This document shows positions 19,766 through 27,711 of a stretch of DNA of 34,477 nt, piece by piece. The notes beneath the pieces are model-generated. The model had not been told where the DNA came from. It made no database searches and saw only the letters and a list, made by a program, of their open reading frames with translations. A program made the translations under genes and the position numbers. Every line of letters starts with the position of its first letter. The first letter of the stretch is position 1. This stretch comes from Acidimicrobiaceae bacterium (GTDB lineage Bacteria > Actinomycetota > Acidimicrobiia > Acidimicrobiales > RAAP-2). The DNA lies in the NCBI GenBank assembly GCA_013044405.1, contig JABEUR010000098.1, positions 1-34,477 on the forward strand, in the 5' to 3' direction.

Positions 19766-20668
19766 ATGCCAAGCGTGACCGATTACTCGTACGACGAATT
19801 CTCCATGTTCCACGAGAACCTGAGCGAATGGAACATCGACGTACCGATTCCCTTCGTGCGGCGATTCTTCGTGAGCGTTGACGGGCTTCGCCAGCTCAGT
19901 GGCCTCGCCTGGGGCAGTGACGCTCCTGAGCTCGTCTTGGTGCACGGCGGTGCCCAGAACGCCCACACCTTCGATACCGTCGCCCTCGCCCTGCAGCGCT
20001 CCCTGATCGCCCTCGACCTTCCCGGTCATGGTCACTCCGACGCCTCCCCCTATCCACATTCGGCGATCGTGAGCCACGCGAACGACGTGTCGAGGGCACT
20101 GGACCAACTCATTAGCCCACCACTGCCACTGGTGGGCATGTCGTTGGGTGGGCTGACCGCGCTGCTGGTCGCCCACGACCGGCCCGACCTCGTCCGCTCT
20201 CTGGTCTTGATCGATATCACTCCGGGAGTCAATAGCGAAAAGGCCCGCCACATCACCGACTTCGTCAACGGTCCCAGGACGTTCGAGAACTTCGACGCAT
20301 TGCTGGCGCGAACGATCGAGCACAATCCGACCCGATCGGTGTCGTCGCTGCGGCGTGGCATCTTGCACAACGCCCTACAACAAAGTGACGGGACCTGGGT
20401 CTGGCGTCATCAACGTGACGTGCAGTCCCTGCTCGACGCCCCTGATTCGCGCGATCTCTGGCAGGCGCTCTCCGAATTGGAAATGCCCGTGACACTCCTG
20501 CGAGCGATGGGCACGGGCTCGGTCGTCGACGATGAGGACGAGGCGGAGTTCTTGCGGCGCCTACCCAGCGCCCGGGTGGTCCACGTGCGCGACTCGGGTC
20601 ATTCGATTCAGGGCGACCAGCCCCTGGCTCTGGCCGCGCTCTTGAACCGCCTCTGTTTGCTCGACTGA
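19766..20668 (+). CDS. Alpha/beta hydrolase
   Basis: LVLVHGGAQNAHTFDTVALALQRSLIALDLPGHGHSD...PLVGMSLGGLTALLVAHDRPDLVRSLVLIDITPG...; nucleophile elbow GMSLGG and late His (RDSGHSIQGDQP). Confidence 0.92.
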   Translation: MPSVTDYSYDEFSMFHENLSEWNIDVPIPFVRRFFVSVDGLRQLSGLAWGSDAPELVLVHGGAQNAHTFDTVALALQRSLIALDLPGHGHSDASPYPHSAIVSHANDVSRALDQLISPPLPLVGMSLGGLTALLVAHDRPDLVRSLVLIDITPGVNSEKARHITDFVNGPRTFENFDALLARTIEHNPTRSVSSLRRGILHNALQQSDGTWVWRHQRDVQSLLDAPDSRDLWQALSELEMPVTLLRAMGTGSVVDDEDEAEFLRRLPSARVVHVRDSGHSIQGDQPLALAALLNRLCLLD

Positions 20669-20671
20669 TGG

Positions 20672-20744
20672 CTGGCGGGGGAGGGCTCGAACCTCCAACC
20701 TACGGATTCAAAGTCCGCCGTTCTGCCAATTGAACTACCCGCCA
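20672..20744 (-). tRNA. tRNA-Gln (anticodon TTG)
   Basis: Reverse complement TGGCGGG-TA-GTTC-AATTGGCA-GAAC-G-GCGGA-CTTTGAA-TCCGT-AGGTT-GGAGG-TTCGAGC-CCTCC-CCCGCCA-G: full cloverleaf, 73 nt. Confidence 0.95.
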
Positions 20745-20761
20745 CTACGGTATTAGGGACC

Positions 20762-20775
20762 AATCTTCAAAGATT
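20762..20775. promoter_or_regulatory. 14-bp inverted repeat AATCTT-CA-AAGATT between tRNA-Gln and the response regulator gene
   Basis: Exact 6-bp arms read directly; intergenic and upstream of both divergent genes. Function inferred. Confidence 0.35.
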
Positions 20776-20852
20776 CTTAGCCAATAACTGGAGATGGTTA
20801 ACACCAACCAGCAACACTAGAGGCTGGAGACCCATACTGAGAAAGCCGGCCC

Positions 20853-21554
20853 GTGACCACCGCCCCAAACCCGAACTCCTACATCGCCATCGTCGATGAC
20901 GACGCAGCCATCCGCACCGCGTTGGGCCGCGCGCTGCGCATGGAGAACTACGACGTCGAGCTCTTCGACGACGGCGCGACCGCGCTCAAGGCAATACAAC
21001 TGCGTGCTCCCGACGCTATCGTGCTCGATCTTCAACTACCCGACATCGACGGGCTCGAGATCTGCCGACGCATTCGCCGCTCTGGAGACATCACCCCGAT
21101 TTTGATGTTGACCGCGCGTGATGCGGTCAACGACCGCGTCGCCGGGCTCGACGTTGGCGCCGATGACTATCTGGTCAAGCCCTTCGACCTCGCCGAACTA
21201 CTGGCGCGTCTGCGCGCGCTGCTGCGTCGTCACAACGTGGGTGAAGGGGATAACGCCGTCCTGCGCTTCGAGGATCTGAGCCTGAACCCCCAGACTCGCG
21301 AGGTCCAACGCGCCAATCGGGCCGTCGAGCTCACGAAGATCGAGTTCGATCTGCTCGAACTCTTTCTCCAGCACCCTCGTCAGGTCCTCACCCGTGACCA
21401 GATCCTCGACTTGGTCTGGGGCTACAACTTCGATTCGGGCACCAACTCCTTGGCCGTCTACATTGGCTACCTGCGTCGCAAACTCGAAACTGAGGGTGAG
21501 ACTCGCCTGATCCAGACCGTTCGCGGTGTGGGTTACGCACTTCGTGTCTCGTGA
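20853..21554 (+). CDS. OmpR/PhoB-family response regulator (MprA-like)
   Basis: YIAIVDDDAAIRTALGRALRMENYDVELFDDG...DAIVLDLQLPDIDGLEICRRIR...ILMLTARDAVNDRVAGLDVGADDYLVKPFDLAELLARLRALLRR; C-terminal winged helix. Confidence 0.96.
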   Translation: MTTAPNPNSYIAIVDDDAAIRTALGRALRMENYDVELFDDGATALKAIQLRAPDAIVLDLQLPDIDGLEICRRIRRSGDITPILMLTARDAVNDRVAGLDVGADDYLVKPFDLAELLARLRALLRRHNVGEGDNAVLRFEDLSLNPQTREVQRANRAVELTKIEFDLLELFLQHPRQVLTRDQILDLVWGYNFDSGTNSLAVYIGYLRRKLETEGETRLIQTVRGVGYALRVS

Positions 21555-22936
21555 CCTTTCGTTCACGGGTCATCGGTGCCACGCTGGGCGCGGCCGCGAT
21601 CGCCGTCGTTCTCGCCTGCCTGGCCTCGTTCTTCACGACTCGTAATTCTCTGCTGCACTCGGTCGATGAGTCCCTGACGGCCCAAGCGGCCCAGTCCATC
21701 CCCTCGAGCGCCGCCGCCGGATCGAACGGCGACGACTACCGGATCGGGGCCTACGTCGTGCTCGTGCTCCCCAATGCTCAGACCGTGCCCGCAACGAGCG
21801 TGCCGATCGACTCGACGATCCTCGCGGTGGCCAGGGGTAACGGCCAACGGGTGCTGCGAAGCGTGAACGTGCGCGGACACTTCTATCGAGAGCTCATCAT
21901 TGGTCTGCCTGCCGGATCGTTCGTCCAGGGCTCGACCGGTACGTACGTCACCAAGACCACGACGGCCGAGATCTTCATCATCGACATCACTGGACAGGTC
22001 GCCGAGCTACGCAACCTCGTTCGCACGCTGCTGCTCGTCGCGGCCGCCGGACTCTTGTTGGCCCTCACGTTGAGCTTCTTCATCGCGCGCGCCGCACTCC
22101 ACCCACTCGAGGACGTGACCAACGAGATCGAGACGGTCGCGCAGACCAACGACATGGGCTATCGCCTCAACGAAGGTGACGACGACGAACTCGGTCGCCT
22201 CCGACGGGTCTTCAACCGCCTGCTCTCGACCGTCGAGAGCAGCCAAGCCCTCCAGCGACAGCTGGTTCTCGACGCGAGTCACGAACTTCGTACCCCGCTC
22301 ACGTCGCTGCGCACCAACGCCCAAGTGCTCTCACGAGCCGGCCAGCTCGGCCCCGAGGACCTCGAACAGTTGACCGGGGACATGGTGACCCAAGTCGATG
22401 AGCTCGCGGCCCTCGTCACGGACCTGGGCGAGCTGGCTCGCGGCGAGCGCAGCGAGGGCGCCATTGAGTCACTGCGCCTCGACGAATGCGTTGACGAGTG
22501 CGTTGACACGGCCAAGACCTACGCGAGGATACGCGACATCACCATCGACTCCGAGGTCCACCAGTCGACAGTGCTCGGGCGTCGAGACCGACTGATTCGA
22601 GCCGTCTCCAACCTGCTCACCAATGCCATTAAATTCACTCCCCAGGGCGGGCACATCATGGTTCGTTCCAGCAGCGGCATGATCTCGGTCGGCGACAGCG
22701 GGCCGGGAATCAGTGACGAGGATCGCCCCCACGTCTTCGATCGCTTCTGGCGCTCACCTTCGGCCCGTGCACTGCCCGGTTCGGGGCTGGGGCTGTCGAT
22801 CGTCGACCAAGTCGTCTCAGAACTCAACGGATCGGTCGTCGTCGATCGCGATCCCCTCCTCGGTGGCGCGAGATTCACCATTACCCTGCCCATCGCCGTC
22901 GATGACGCGACCGATAGGGCTGAAGGTCAGTTTTAG
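21551..22936 (+). CDS. Sensor histidine kinase (two TM, HAMP, HisKA, HATPase_c)
   Basis: LVLDASHELRTPLTSLRTNAQVL...NLLTNAIKFTPQGG...SVGDSGPGISDEDRPHVFDRFWRSPSARALPGSGLGLSIVDQVV; GTGA overlap with the response regulator. Confidence 0.96.
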   Translation: MTFRSRVIGATLGAAAIAVVLACLASFFTTRNSLLHSVDESLTAQAAQSIPSSAAAGSNGDDYRIGAYVVLVLPNAQTVPATSVPIDSTILAVARGNGQRVLRSVNVRGHFYRELIIGLPAGSFVQGSTGTYVTKTTTAEIFIIDITGQVAELRNLVRTLLLVAAAGLLLALTLSFFIARAALHPLEDVTNEIETVAQTNDMGYRLNEGDDDELGRLRRVFNRLLSTVESSQALQRQLVLDASHELRTPLTSLRTNAQVLSRAGQLGPEDLEQLTGDMVTQVDELAALVTDLGELARGERSEGAIESLRLDECVDECVDTAKTYARIRDITIDSEVHQSTVLGRRDRLIRAVSNLLTNAIKFTPQGGHIMVRSSSGMISVGDSGPGISDEDRPHVFDRFWRSPSARALPGSGLGLSIVDQVVSELNGSVVVDRDPLLGGARFTITLPIAVDDATDRAEGQF

Positions 22937-22943
22937 CCCATTT

Positions 22944-22973
22944 CTTAAGGTCACGGTGTCCTCGCCTTAGATT
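22944..22973 (+). promoter_or_regulatory. Candidate activator box/promoter: CTTAAGG-n14-CCTTAGA with -10-like TAGATT
   Basis: Read directly upstream of the 97-aa gene: tttCTTAAGGtcacggtgtcctcgCCTTAGATTtcg; CTTAAGG lies at about the -35 position relative to TAGATT. Confidence 0.3.
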
Positions 22974-23008
22974 TCGATGGGAGGATAGAGGTCAACAAGG
23001 AATGGACG

Positions 23009-23302
23009 ATGACCCCCACACGACGCACCCCCCAGCAGCGAGATCGACGATTCGCCAGAGTCCGTCGATTGACCCAAGCAGTACTCCTGACATCAGGCGT
23101 GGTCTCGGCGGTCCTGGTGGGCTACGTGGCGAGCGCGGCCAAACCGGTAGCCAAGACTACGGTGACCGTTCCGAGCACCCCCGCCACGACGGCACCGGCG
23201 ACGAGCACCGGTTCGGGTACCTACACGCCGCCCAGCACCGCTGCAGTGACGACGACCACCGTTTGTACGTCGACGCCTTCGGGTACGGTGACTTGCTACT
23301 AG
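23009..23302 (+). CDS. Small Thr-rich membrane-anchored/secreted protein (97 aa)
   Basis: ATG with AAGGA upstream; basic N-terminus, TM TQAVLLTSGVVSAVLVGYVASAA, Thr/Pro-rich extracytoplasmic tail ending VCTSTPSGTVTCY; starts the apbE operon. Confidence 0.75.
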   Translation: MTPTRRTPQQRDRRFARVRRLTQAVLLTSGVVSAVLVGYVASAAKPVAKTTVTVPSTPATTAPATSTGSGTYTPPSTAAVTTTTVCTSTPSGTVTCY

Positions 23303-23306
23303 GCCG

Positions 23307-24212
23307 ATGATGAAGTTCGAGATCTGGGGCCTGAGTGGCTCCTTGAACACCGAGTACGAGCACCAGATGCCCGATGCCGAGGCCTGCCTCTGGCGGCGCA
23401 TCAACGCCTTTGACGCCGCGTGCAATCGATTCCGATCCGACTCGGAGATTTCACGACTGAACGCCCAAGGTGGTGGCGTCGTGGCCATCAGCGAGACCCT
23501 GGAGAACGCCATCGATGCGGCGCTGGTGGCCGGTGAGGTGACCGGTGGGCTCTGTGACCCGACGGTTCTCCCCGCACTGTTGGCTCTCGGATACGACCGC
23601 GACTACGACGAACTTCGCCAGGCGAAGGACGTGCACGCGTCGACACCGGTGATTCCATTGGGGCTCTCGGCGATCCACCTCGATCGAGAGCGACACACCG
23701 TCGAGCTCGATCCGCGCTGTCAACTGGACCTCGGTTCGAGTGCGAAGGCCCTGATCGCCGACCTCGTGGCCGACGACGTCGCCCCCACGGGTGGTGTGGT
23801 CGTCGAGTTCGGAGGCGACGTCGCGGTACGCGGACACGGACCCGAAGGCAATTGGGTCATCGGTGTGAGCGATTCGCTCTTCGTCAGTGGCCGAGAACCT
23901 CGAATCAGCCTCGCCTTCGGAGGCGTGGCCACGTCTTCGATCGCCACGCGGACCTGGCGAGTGGACGGACGTGAGGTCAACCACATCATCGACCCACGAA
24001 CCGGTACGAACGCCGAGAGCGTCTACTCGACGGTCTCGGTCACGGCCGCGAGCTGCGTGTTGGCCAACGCCTTCGCCACCGCATCGCTGCTCTGGAGCGA
24101 CCAAGCGGGTTACCACATTGCCCAAGCGGGGTGGTCCGGACGACTCGTGCGCCACGACGGTACGGTTGAGTACGTGGGTGGGTGGCCCCCGGATGAGGAG
24201 TTCTCCCTATGA
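23307..24212 (+). CDS. apbE: FAD:protein FMN transferase (ApbE family)
   Basis: NTEYEHQMPDAEACLWRRINAFDAACNRFRSDSEISRLN...GLCDPTVLPALLALGYDRDY...LDLGSSAKALIADLVADDV...VVVEFGGDVAVRG...VNHIIDPRTGTNAES. Confidence 0.92.
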   Translation: MMKFEIWGLSGSLNTEYEHQMPDAEACLWRRINAFDAACNRFRSDSEISRLNAQGGGVVAISETLENAIDAALVAGEVTGGLCDPTVLPALLALGYDRDYDELRQAKDVHASTPVIPLGLSAIHLDRERHTVELDPRCQLDLGSSAKALIADLVADDVAPTGGVVVEFGGDVAVRGHGPEGNWVIGVSDSLFVSGREPRISLAFGGVATSSIATRTWRVDGREVNHIIDPRTGTNAESVYSTVSVTAASCVLANAFATASLLWSDQAGYHIAQAGWSGRLVRHDGTVEYVGGWPPDEEFSL

Positions 24213-24937
24213 TTGGCGCTTTGACTTCACCGTACTTCTGGTACACGACCCGCGCGACGGGCATGGTGACGTTGATCCTGTTCACCCTGGTGGTCTCGCT
24301 CGGAACCCTGGTCGCCAATCGAATCGGCGGCACGATTGTCGGACGCTTCGAGGTGAACGAGCTGCATCGATCGATCTCGATCATCGCGATGGTCTTCCTC
24401 GTCATCCATATCATGACCACCGTCGTTGACAGTTTCGTGCCCACGGGCTGGATCTCGATCTTCATCCCGATGACCTCGGCCTACCGGCGAATACCGATCG
24501 GGATTGGAACGGTCGCTTTTGACCTGCTCCTCGCCGTTTGGATATCGAGCCTGCTCAAGGTGCGCATTGCCAATCGGTCCTGGCGCTTCATCCACTGGTT
24601 CAGCTGGATCGCCTTCGCCACGGCCATCGTGCACGCCTACACCTCGGGCACCGACACGCGAAAGGGCCTTGGTTTGATCGTCGTGGTCGTGTGCGCCGGA
24701 GTCGTCGCCGGCGCAGGAATGTGGCGTTTCCTGGGACGCCCATCTCGCGCCGCTGGTCGCACCGCGCTGACGCCTTTGGCCTCTTCACGCCAAGCGACGA
24801 CCTCGAATCGAGCGACCGACAAGAGCGCTTCAGTGACCACTGGCGCGCTGACGCGCGCGTCCACAGCCAACGCGCAAGATCGAACCGGGTTCACTCGAGC
24901 GCCCCGACCGAGTTCTAAGAACCGAGAGCGCCGTTGA
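24209..24937 (+). CDS. Ferric reductase-like transmembrane protein (heme b-type, FRD family)
   Basis: Multiple TM helices with paired His: HRSISIIAMVFLVIH and HWFSWIAFATAIVH; ATGA overlaps with neighbours; low-complexity basic C-tail. Confidence 0.82.
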   Translation: MIGALTSPYFWYTTRATGMVTLILFTLVVSLGTLVANRIGGTIVGRFEVNELHRSISIIAMVFLVIHIMTTVVDSFVPTGWISIFIPMTSAYRRIPIGIGTVAFDLLLAVWISSLLKVRIANRSWRFIHWFSWIAFATAIVHAYTSGTDTRKGLGLIVVVVCAGVVAGAGMWRFLGRPSRAAGRTALTPLASSRQATTSNRATDKSASVTTGALTRASTANAQDRTGFTRAPRPSSKNRERR

Positions 24938-26214
24938 TCTCCTCGGACTCTCTGCCACGTCTACTCCACGGTTCTTCGGGGCGTCCGCTCACGCTCGCCC
25001 AGCACGAAGAGACCTTCGCCATCAGCCAGCGACGCGAGGGCACGATCCTCGACCATCTCGAAGCCTCGGGTCTGACCGGACGCGGTGGAGCGGCCTTCCC
25101 CACCGCTCGCAAGGTTCGACTCATCCACGACCAACGCGGCCACAACAAGTTCGTCGTCGTCAATGCAATGGAGGGTGAGCCCGCTTCGCACAAGGACCGA
25201 ACGCTCCTGGGGGCCAATCCCCACCTCGTTCTCGACGGCGCCGAATATCTCGCGGCCATGGTCGGGGCGAACAATATCGCCGTCGCAGTGGCGCGAGATA
25301 ACCCGATCGTCGTCAACCACCTCGAACGCGCCATCCACGAACGTTCGAGAAGGAGTCTGCGCGGCCCCAAGATCGAACTGCACACCCCGCCCTGGCGCTA
25401 CGTCGCGGGTGAGGAGTCGGCATTGGTCAATTGGCTCGACGACAACCAATCGCTCCCCCAGTACCGACCTCGTCGTCCGACGATCTTGCGTATCGGTCAT
25501 GGACCGGTCCTGGTCGACAATGCCGAGACCTGCGCCAATGTGGGGCTCATCGGACGATTCGGCGCCGAATGGTGGCGCGGTTTGGGCACCCGCGAGAGTC
25601 CGGGCACGGTACTGGTGTCGATCACCGGTGCCGTGACGCGTCCGACGGTGCTCGAAGCATCGCTGGGCAGTTCACTCCGTTCGATTTTGGCCACCGGCGG
25701 CGCTGACCCCAACCCCCAGGCCCTGTTGATGGGTGGCTACGGCGGAGCCTGGATCAGTGGGGACCGCTTGGACATTGCCTATTCGAACCAGTCCCTCCAG
25801 GAGATCGGTGCAACGGTGGGCGCCGGGATCATCATCGTTCTTCCGAGAGATGGCTGCGGACTGGTCGAGACCCAGCGGATCGCGCACTGGATGGCCAACG
25901 AGAGTGCCCGCCAGTGCGGCCCGTGCGCCTTTGGTCTACCGGCCCTTGCCGAAGACCTCTCCCAGCTGACCCACAACTCGCGTGAACCCCAGGCGGTCTT
26001 CAAGCGAATCGTCGAACGCTGCGGGGTGATCGAGAACCGCGGAGCCTGTCGCCACCCTGACGGCGTCATCCGTCTGATCCGTTCGGCGCTCGACGTGTTC
26101 TCTGAAGACATCGCCAATCACATGCGAGGCGCGCCGTGCTCCGCGTCGCGCTCCAACGCGCACTTCGCCACCGTACCGGCGCTCGAGCGCGAAGAGGAAC
26201 TCATATGGGAATGA
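24934..26214 (+). CDS. NuoF-family (NADH dehydrogenase 51-kDa-like, SLBB) oxidoreductase subunit
   Basis: GLTGRGGAAFPTARKVRLI...VVVNAMEGEPASHKDRTLL...NVGLIGRFGAEWWRGLGTRESPGTVLVSITGAV...SARQCGPCAFGLPALAEDL...RGACRHPDGVIRLIRSAL. Confidence 0.88.
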   Translation: MISSDSLPRLLHGSSGRPLTLAQHEETFAISQRREGTILDHLEASGLTGRGGAAFPTARKVRLIHDQRGHNKFVVVNAMEGEPASHKDRTLLGANPHLVLDGAEYLAAMVGANNIAVAVARDNPIVVNHLERAIHERSRRSLRGPKIELHTPPWRYVAGEESALVNWLDDNQSLPQYRPRRPTILRIGHGPVLVDNAETCANVGLIGRFGAEWWRGLGTRESPGTVLVSITGAVTRPTVLEASLGSSLRSILATGGADPNPQALLMGGYGGAWISGDRLDIAYSNQSLQEIGATVGAGIIIVLPRDGCGLVETQRIAHWMANESARQCGPCAFGLPALAEDLSQLTHNSREPQAVFKRIVERCGVIENRGACRHPDGVIRLIRSALDVFSEDIANHMRGAPCSASRSNAHFATVPALEREEELIWE

Positions 26215-26447
26215 GACGTCGAGTCGGCGGGTTCGTCCTGCGGGTCAACCCGATCCTCTGTGACGGTTTTGGACACTGTCACGAACTTGCGCCCGAGCTG
26301 GTGAACATCGATGAGTGGGGATATCCGATCATCGAGGTCACCCCGACACCACTGGCCGACGTGAGCATCCTGGAATCGGCTCGCTACGCCGTGCGGGGCT
26401 GTCCACGTCAAGCGTTGCGAATCGAGCGGGTCACCGAACAGTCGTGA
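26205..26447 (+). CDS. Small ferredoxin (P450-type, [3Fe-4S]-like CxxxxxC...CP)
   Basis: RVNPILCDGFGHCHELAPELVNIDEWGYPII...ARYAVRGCPRQALRIE; overlaps the NuoF-like stop. Confidence 0.88.
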   Translation: MGMRRRVGGFVLRVNPILCDGFGHCHELAPELVNIDEWGYPIIEVTPTPLADVSILESARYAVRGCPRQALRIERVTEQS

Positions 26448-26802
26448 CGTCGATGAGCTCGATGCGGTTGCCGACCGGGTCGAGCACGTGGCAACGTCGC
26501 GTCCCCGCAATCTCATCGTTCTCGAGCACCTCAACCTCGGCCGCGCGCAGCCGTTCCAACAGGTCGTCGTAACCATCGATCGCCAGGGCCGGATGGGCCT
26601 TACGAGCGGGGCGAAAATCGCCTTCGACACCCAGGTGTACCTGGACGTCGTCGCGCCGGTACCAACGCCCACCGCGAAGTTCGAGCACGGGCGGTTTGGT
26701 CTGGACGGCGAATCCCAAAAGGCCGACGTAGAAGCCATCACAGAGCTCCTCAGCACCGACCGGTATCGCCAATTGCACGTGATCGAGTTGCCATCGCGTC
26801 AT
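26431..26802 (-). CDS. VOC/glyoxalase-bleomycin resistance-like protein
   Basis: WQLDHVQLAIPVGAEELCDGFYVGLLGFAVQTKPPVL...VLDPVGNRIELID; convergent 17-bp overlap with the ferredoxin. Confidence 0.88.
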   Translation of the reverse strand: MTRWQLDHVQLAIPVGAEELCDGFYVGLLGFAVQTKPPVLELRGGRWYRRDDVQVHLGVEGDFRPARKAHPALAIDGYDDLLERLRAAEVEVLENDEIAGTRRCHVLDPVGNRIELIDVTTVR

Positions 26803-26856
26803 GTTCCCCTCCCCGAAAAGAGCCTCTCTCGAAAACCTAGTAAGGTTCTACGAGCC

Positions 26857-26958
26857 ATGGGATCATTAATCAAGAAGCGCCGTAAGCGCATGCGCAAGAA
26901 GAAGCACAAGAAGATGCTGAAGCGAACCCGCTTCCAGCGTCGCGCCGCCGGTAAATAA
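26857..26958 (+). CDS. 30S ribosomal protein bS22 (AURKAIP1/COX24-domain mini-protein), 33 aa
   Basis: MGSLIKKRRKRMRKKKHKKMLKRTRFQRRAAGK; near-identical in pattern to actinobacterial bS22. Below the ORF-track size cutoff as a stand-alone gene. Confidence 0.93.
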   Translation: MGSLIKKRRKRMRKKKHKKMLKRTRFQRRAAGK

Positions 26959-26970
26959 CGTCCTAGCGCA

Positions 26971-27711
26971 TTAGCGCGGCGATGTAAGGGCTTGGCGAAT
27001 TCGAATCGTGCCATCGGGACCGGGCACGTCCCACGACGTCTGCCCCTCTCGCACGTGACCCTCGAGAAACATCGTCGAACCCGATCCGGCCAGTTCCACG
27101 TCAGGGGAGAACTCGGCGCGCAACCACGACAAGGCGCGCCGCACTCGCGGTTCCACCAGTCCAGCGGCGTGCTCGAGATGGTTTCGAGCCACGGTACTTC
27201 CCTCGATCTCGTCGAAAGCGGCGAAGCAGTCACTCGTACTGACCGAGAATCCAGGCATGAACAAGGTCACGCGACGAAGCTCGAACGCCAGGGGCGTCAG
27301 TAGCTCGCCCACGCCTTCGACGAGCGCTCGTCCGCCCAATTGGCAAAACGGTACATCGGCGCCCAGACCCAGTGCGACTTGACTCGAGACCCCGCCGGCC
27401 CATCGCAAGATGGCGGCCGCGTCCGCACTGCCTCCGCCCAGTCCCCCACCCGTGGGGATCACCTTGGTCACGTGCACCCCAGCTCGACGTTGCACCAGGT
27501 GCAGCGCACGCGTGACCAGATTCGTCTCGTCGGCCTCGAGTTCAGGATTGGGCGGATCGAATCGCAGATAGTCGCCCGCATCGTCGATTGCCAACAGATC
27601 GGCGAAATCGAGGGTCACCATCTCACTTCTCAGTTCGTGATAGCCGTCGGAGCGGCGCCCGACGATTTCGAGATACCACGTCAGTTTCGCCGGGGCCAGG
27701 ACGGTGCTCAC
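26971..27711 (-). CDS. ispE: 4-diphosphocytidyl-2-C-methyl-D-erythritol kinase
   Basis: APAKLTWYLEIVGRRSDGYHELRSEMVTLDFAD...KVIPTGGGLGGGSADAAAILRW...LGADVPFCQLGGRALVEGVGE...ELAGSGSTMF. Confidence 0.94.
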   Translation of the reverse strand: MSTVLAPAKLTWYLEIVGRRSDGYHELRSEMVTLDFADLLAIDDAGDYLRFDPPNPELEADETNLVTRALHLVQRRAGVHVTKVIPTGGGLGGGSADAAAILRWAGGVSSQVALGLGADVPFCQLGGRALVEGVGELLTPLAFELRRVTLFMPGFSVSTSDCFAAFDEIEGSTVARNHLEHAAGLVEPRVRRALSWLRAEFSPDVELAGSGSTMFLEGHVREGQTSWDVPGPDGTIRIRQALTSPR

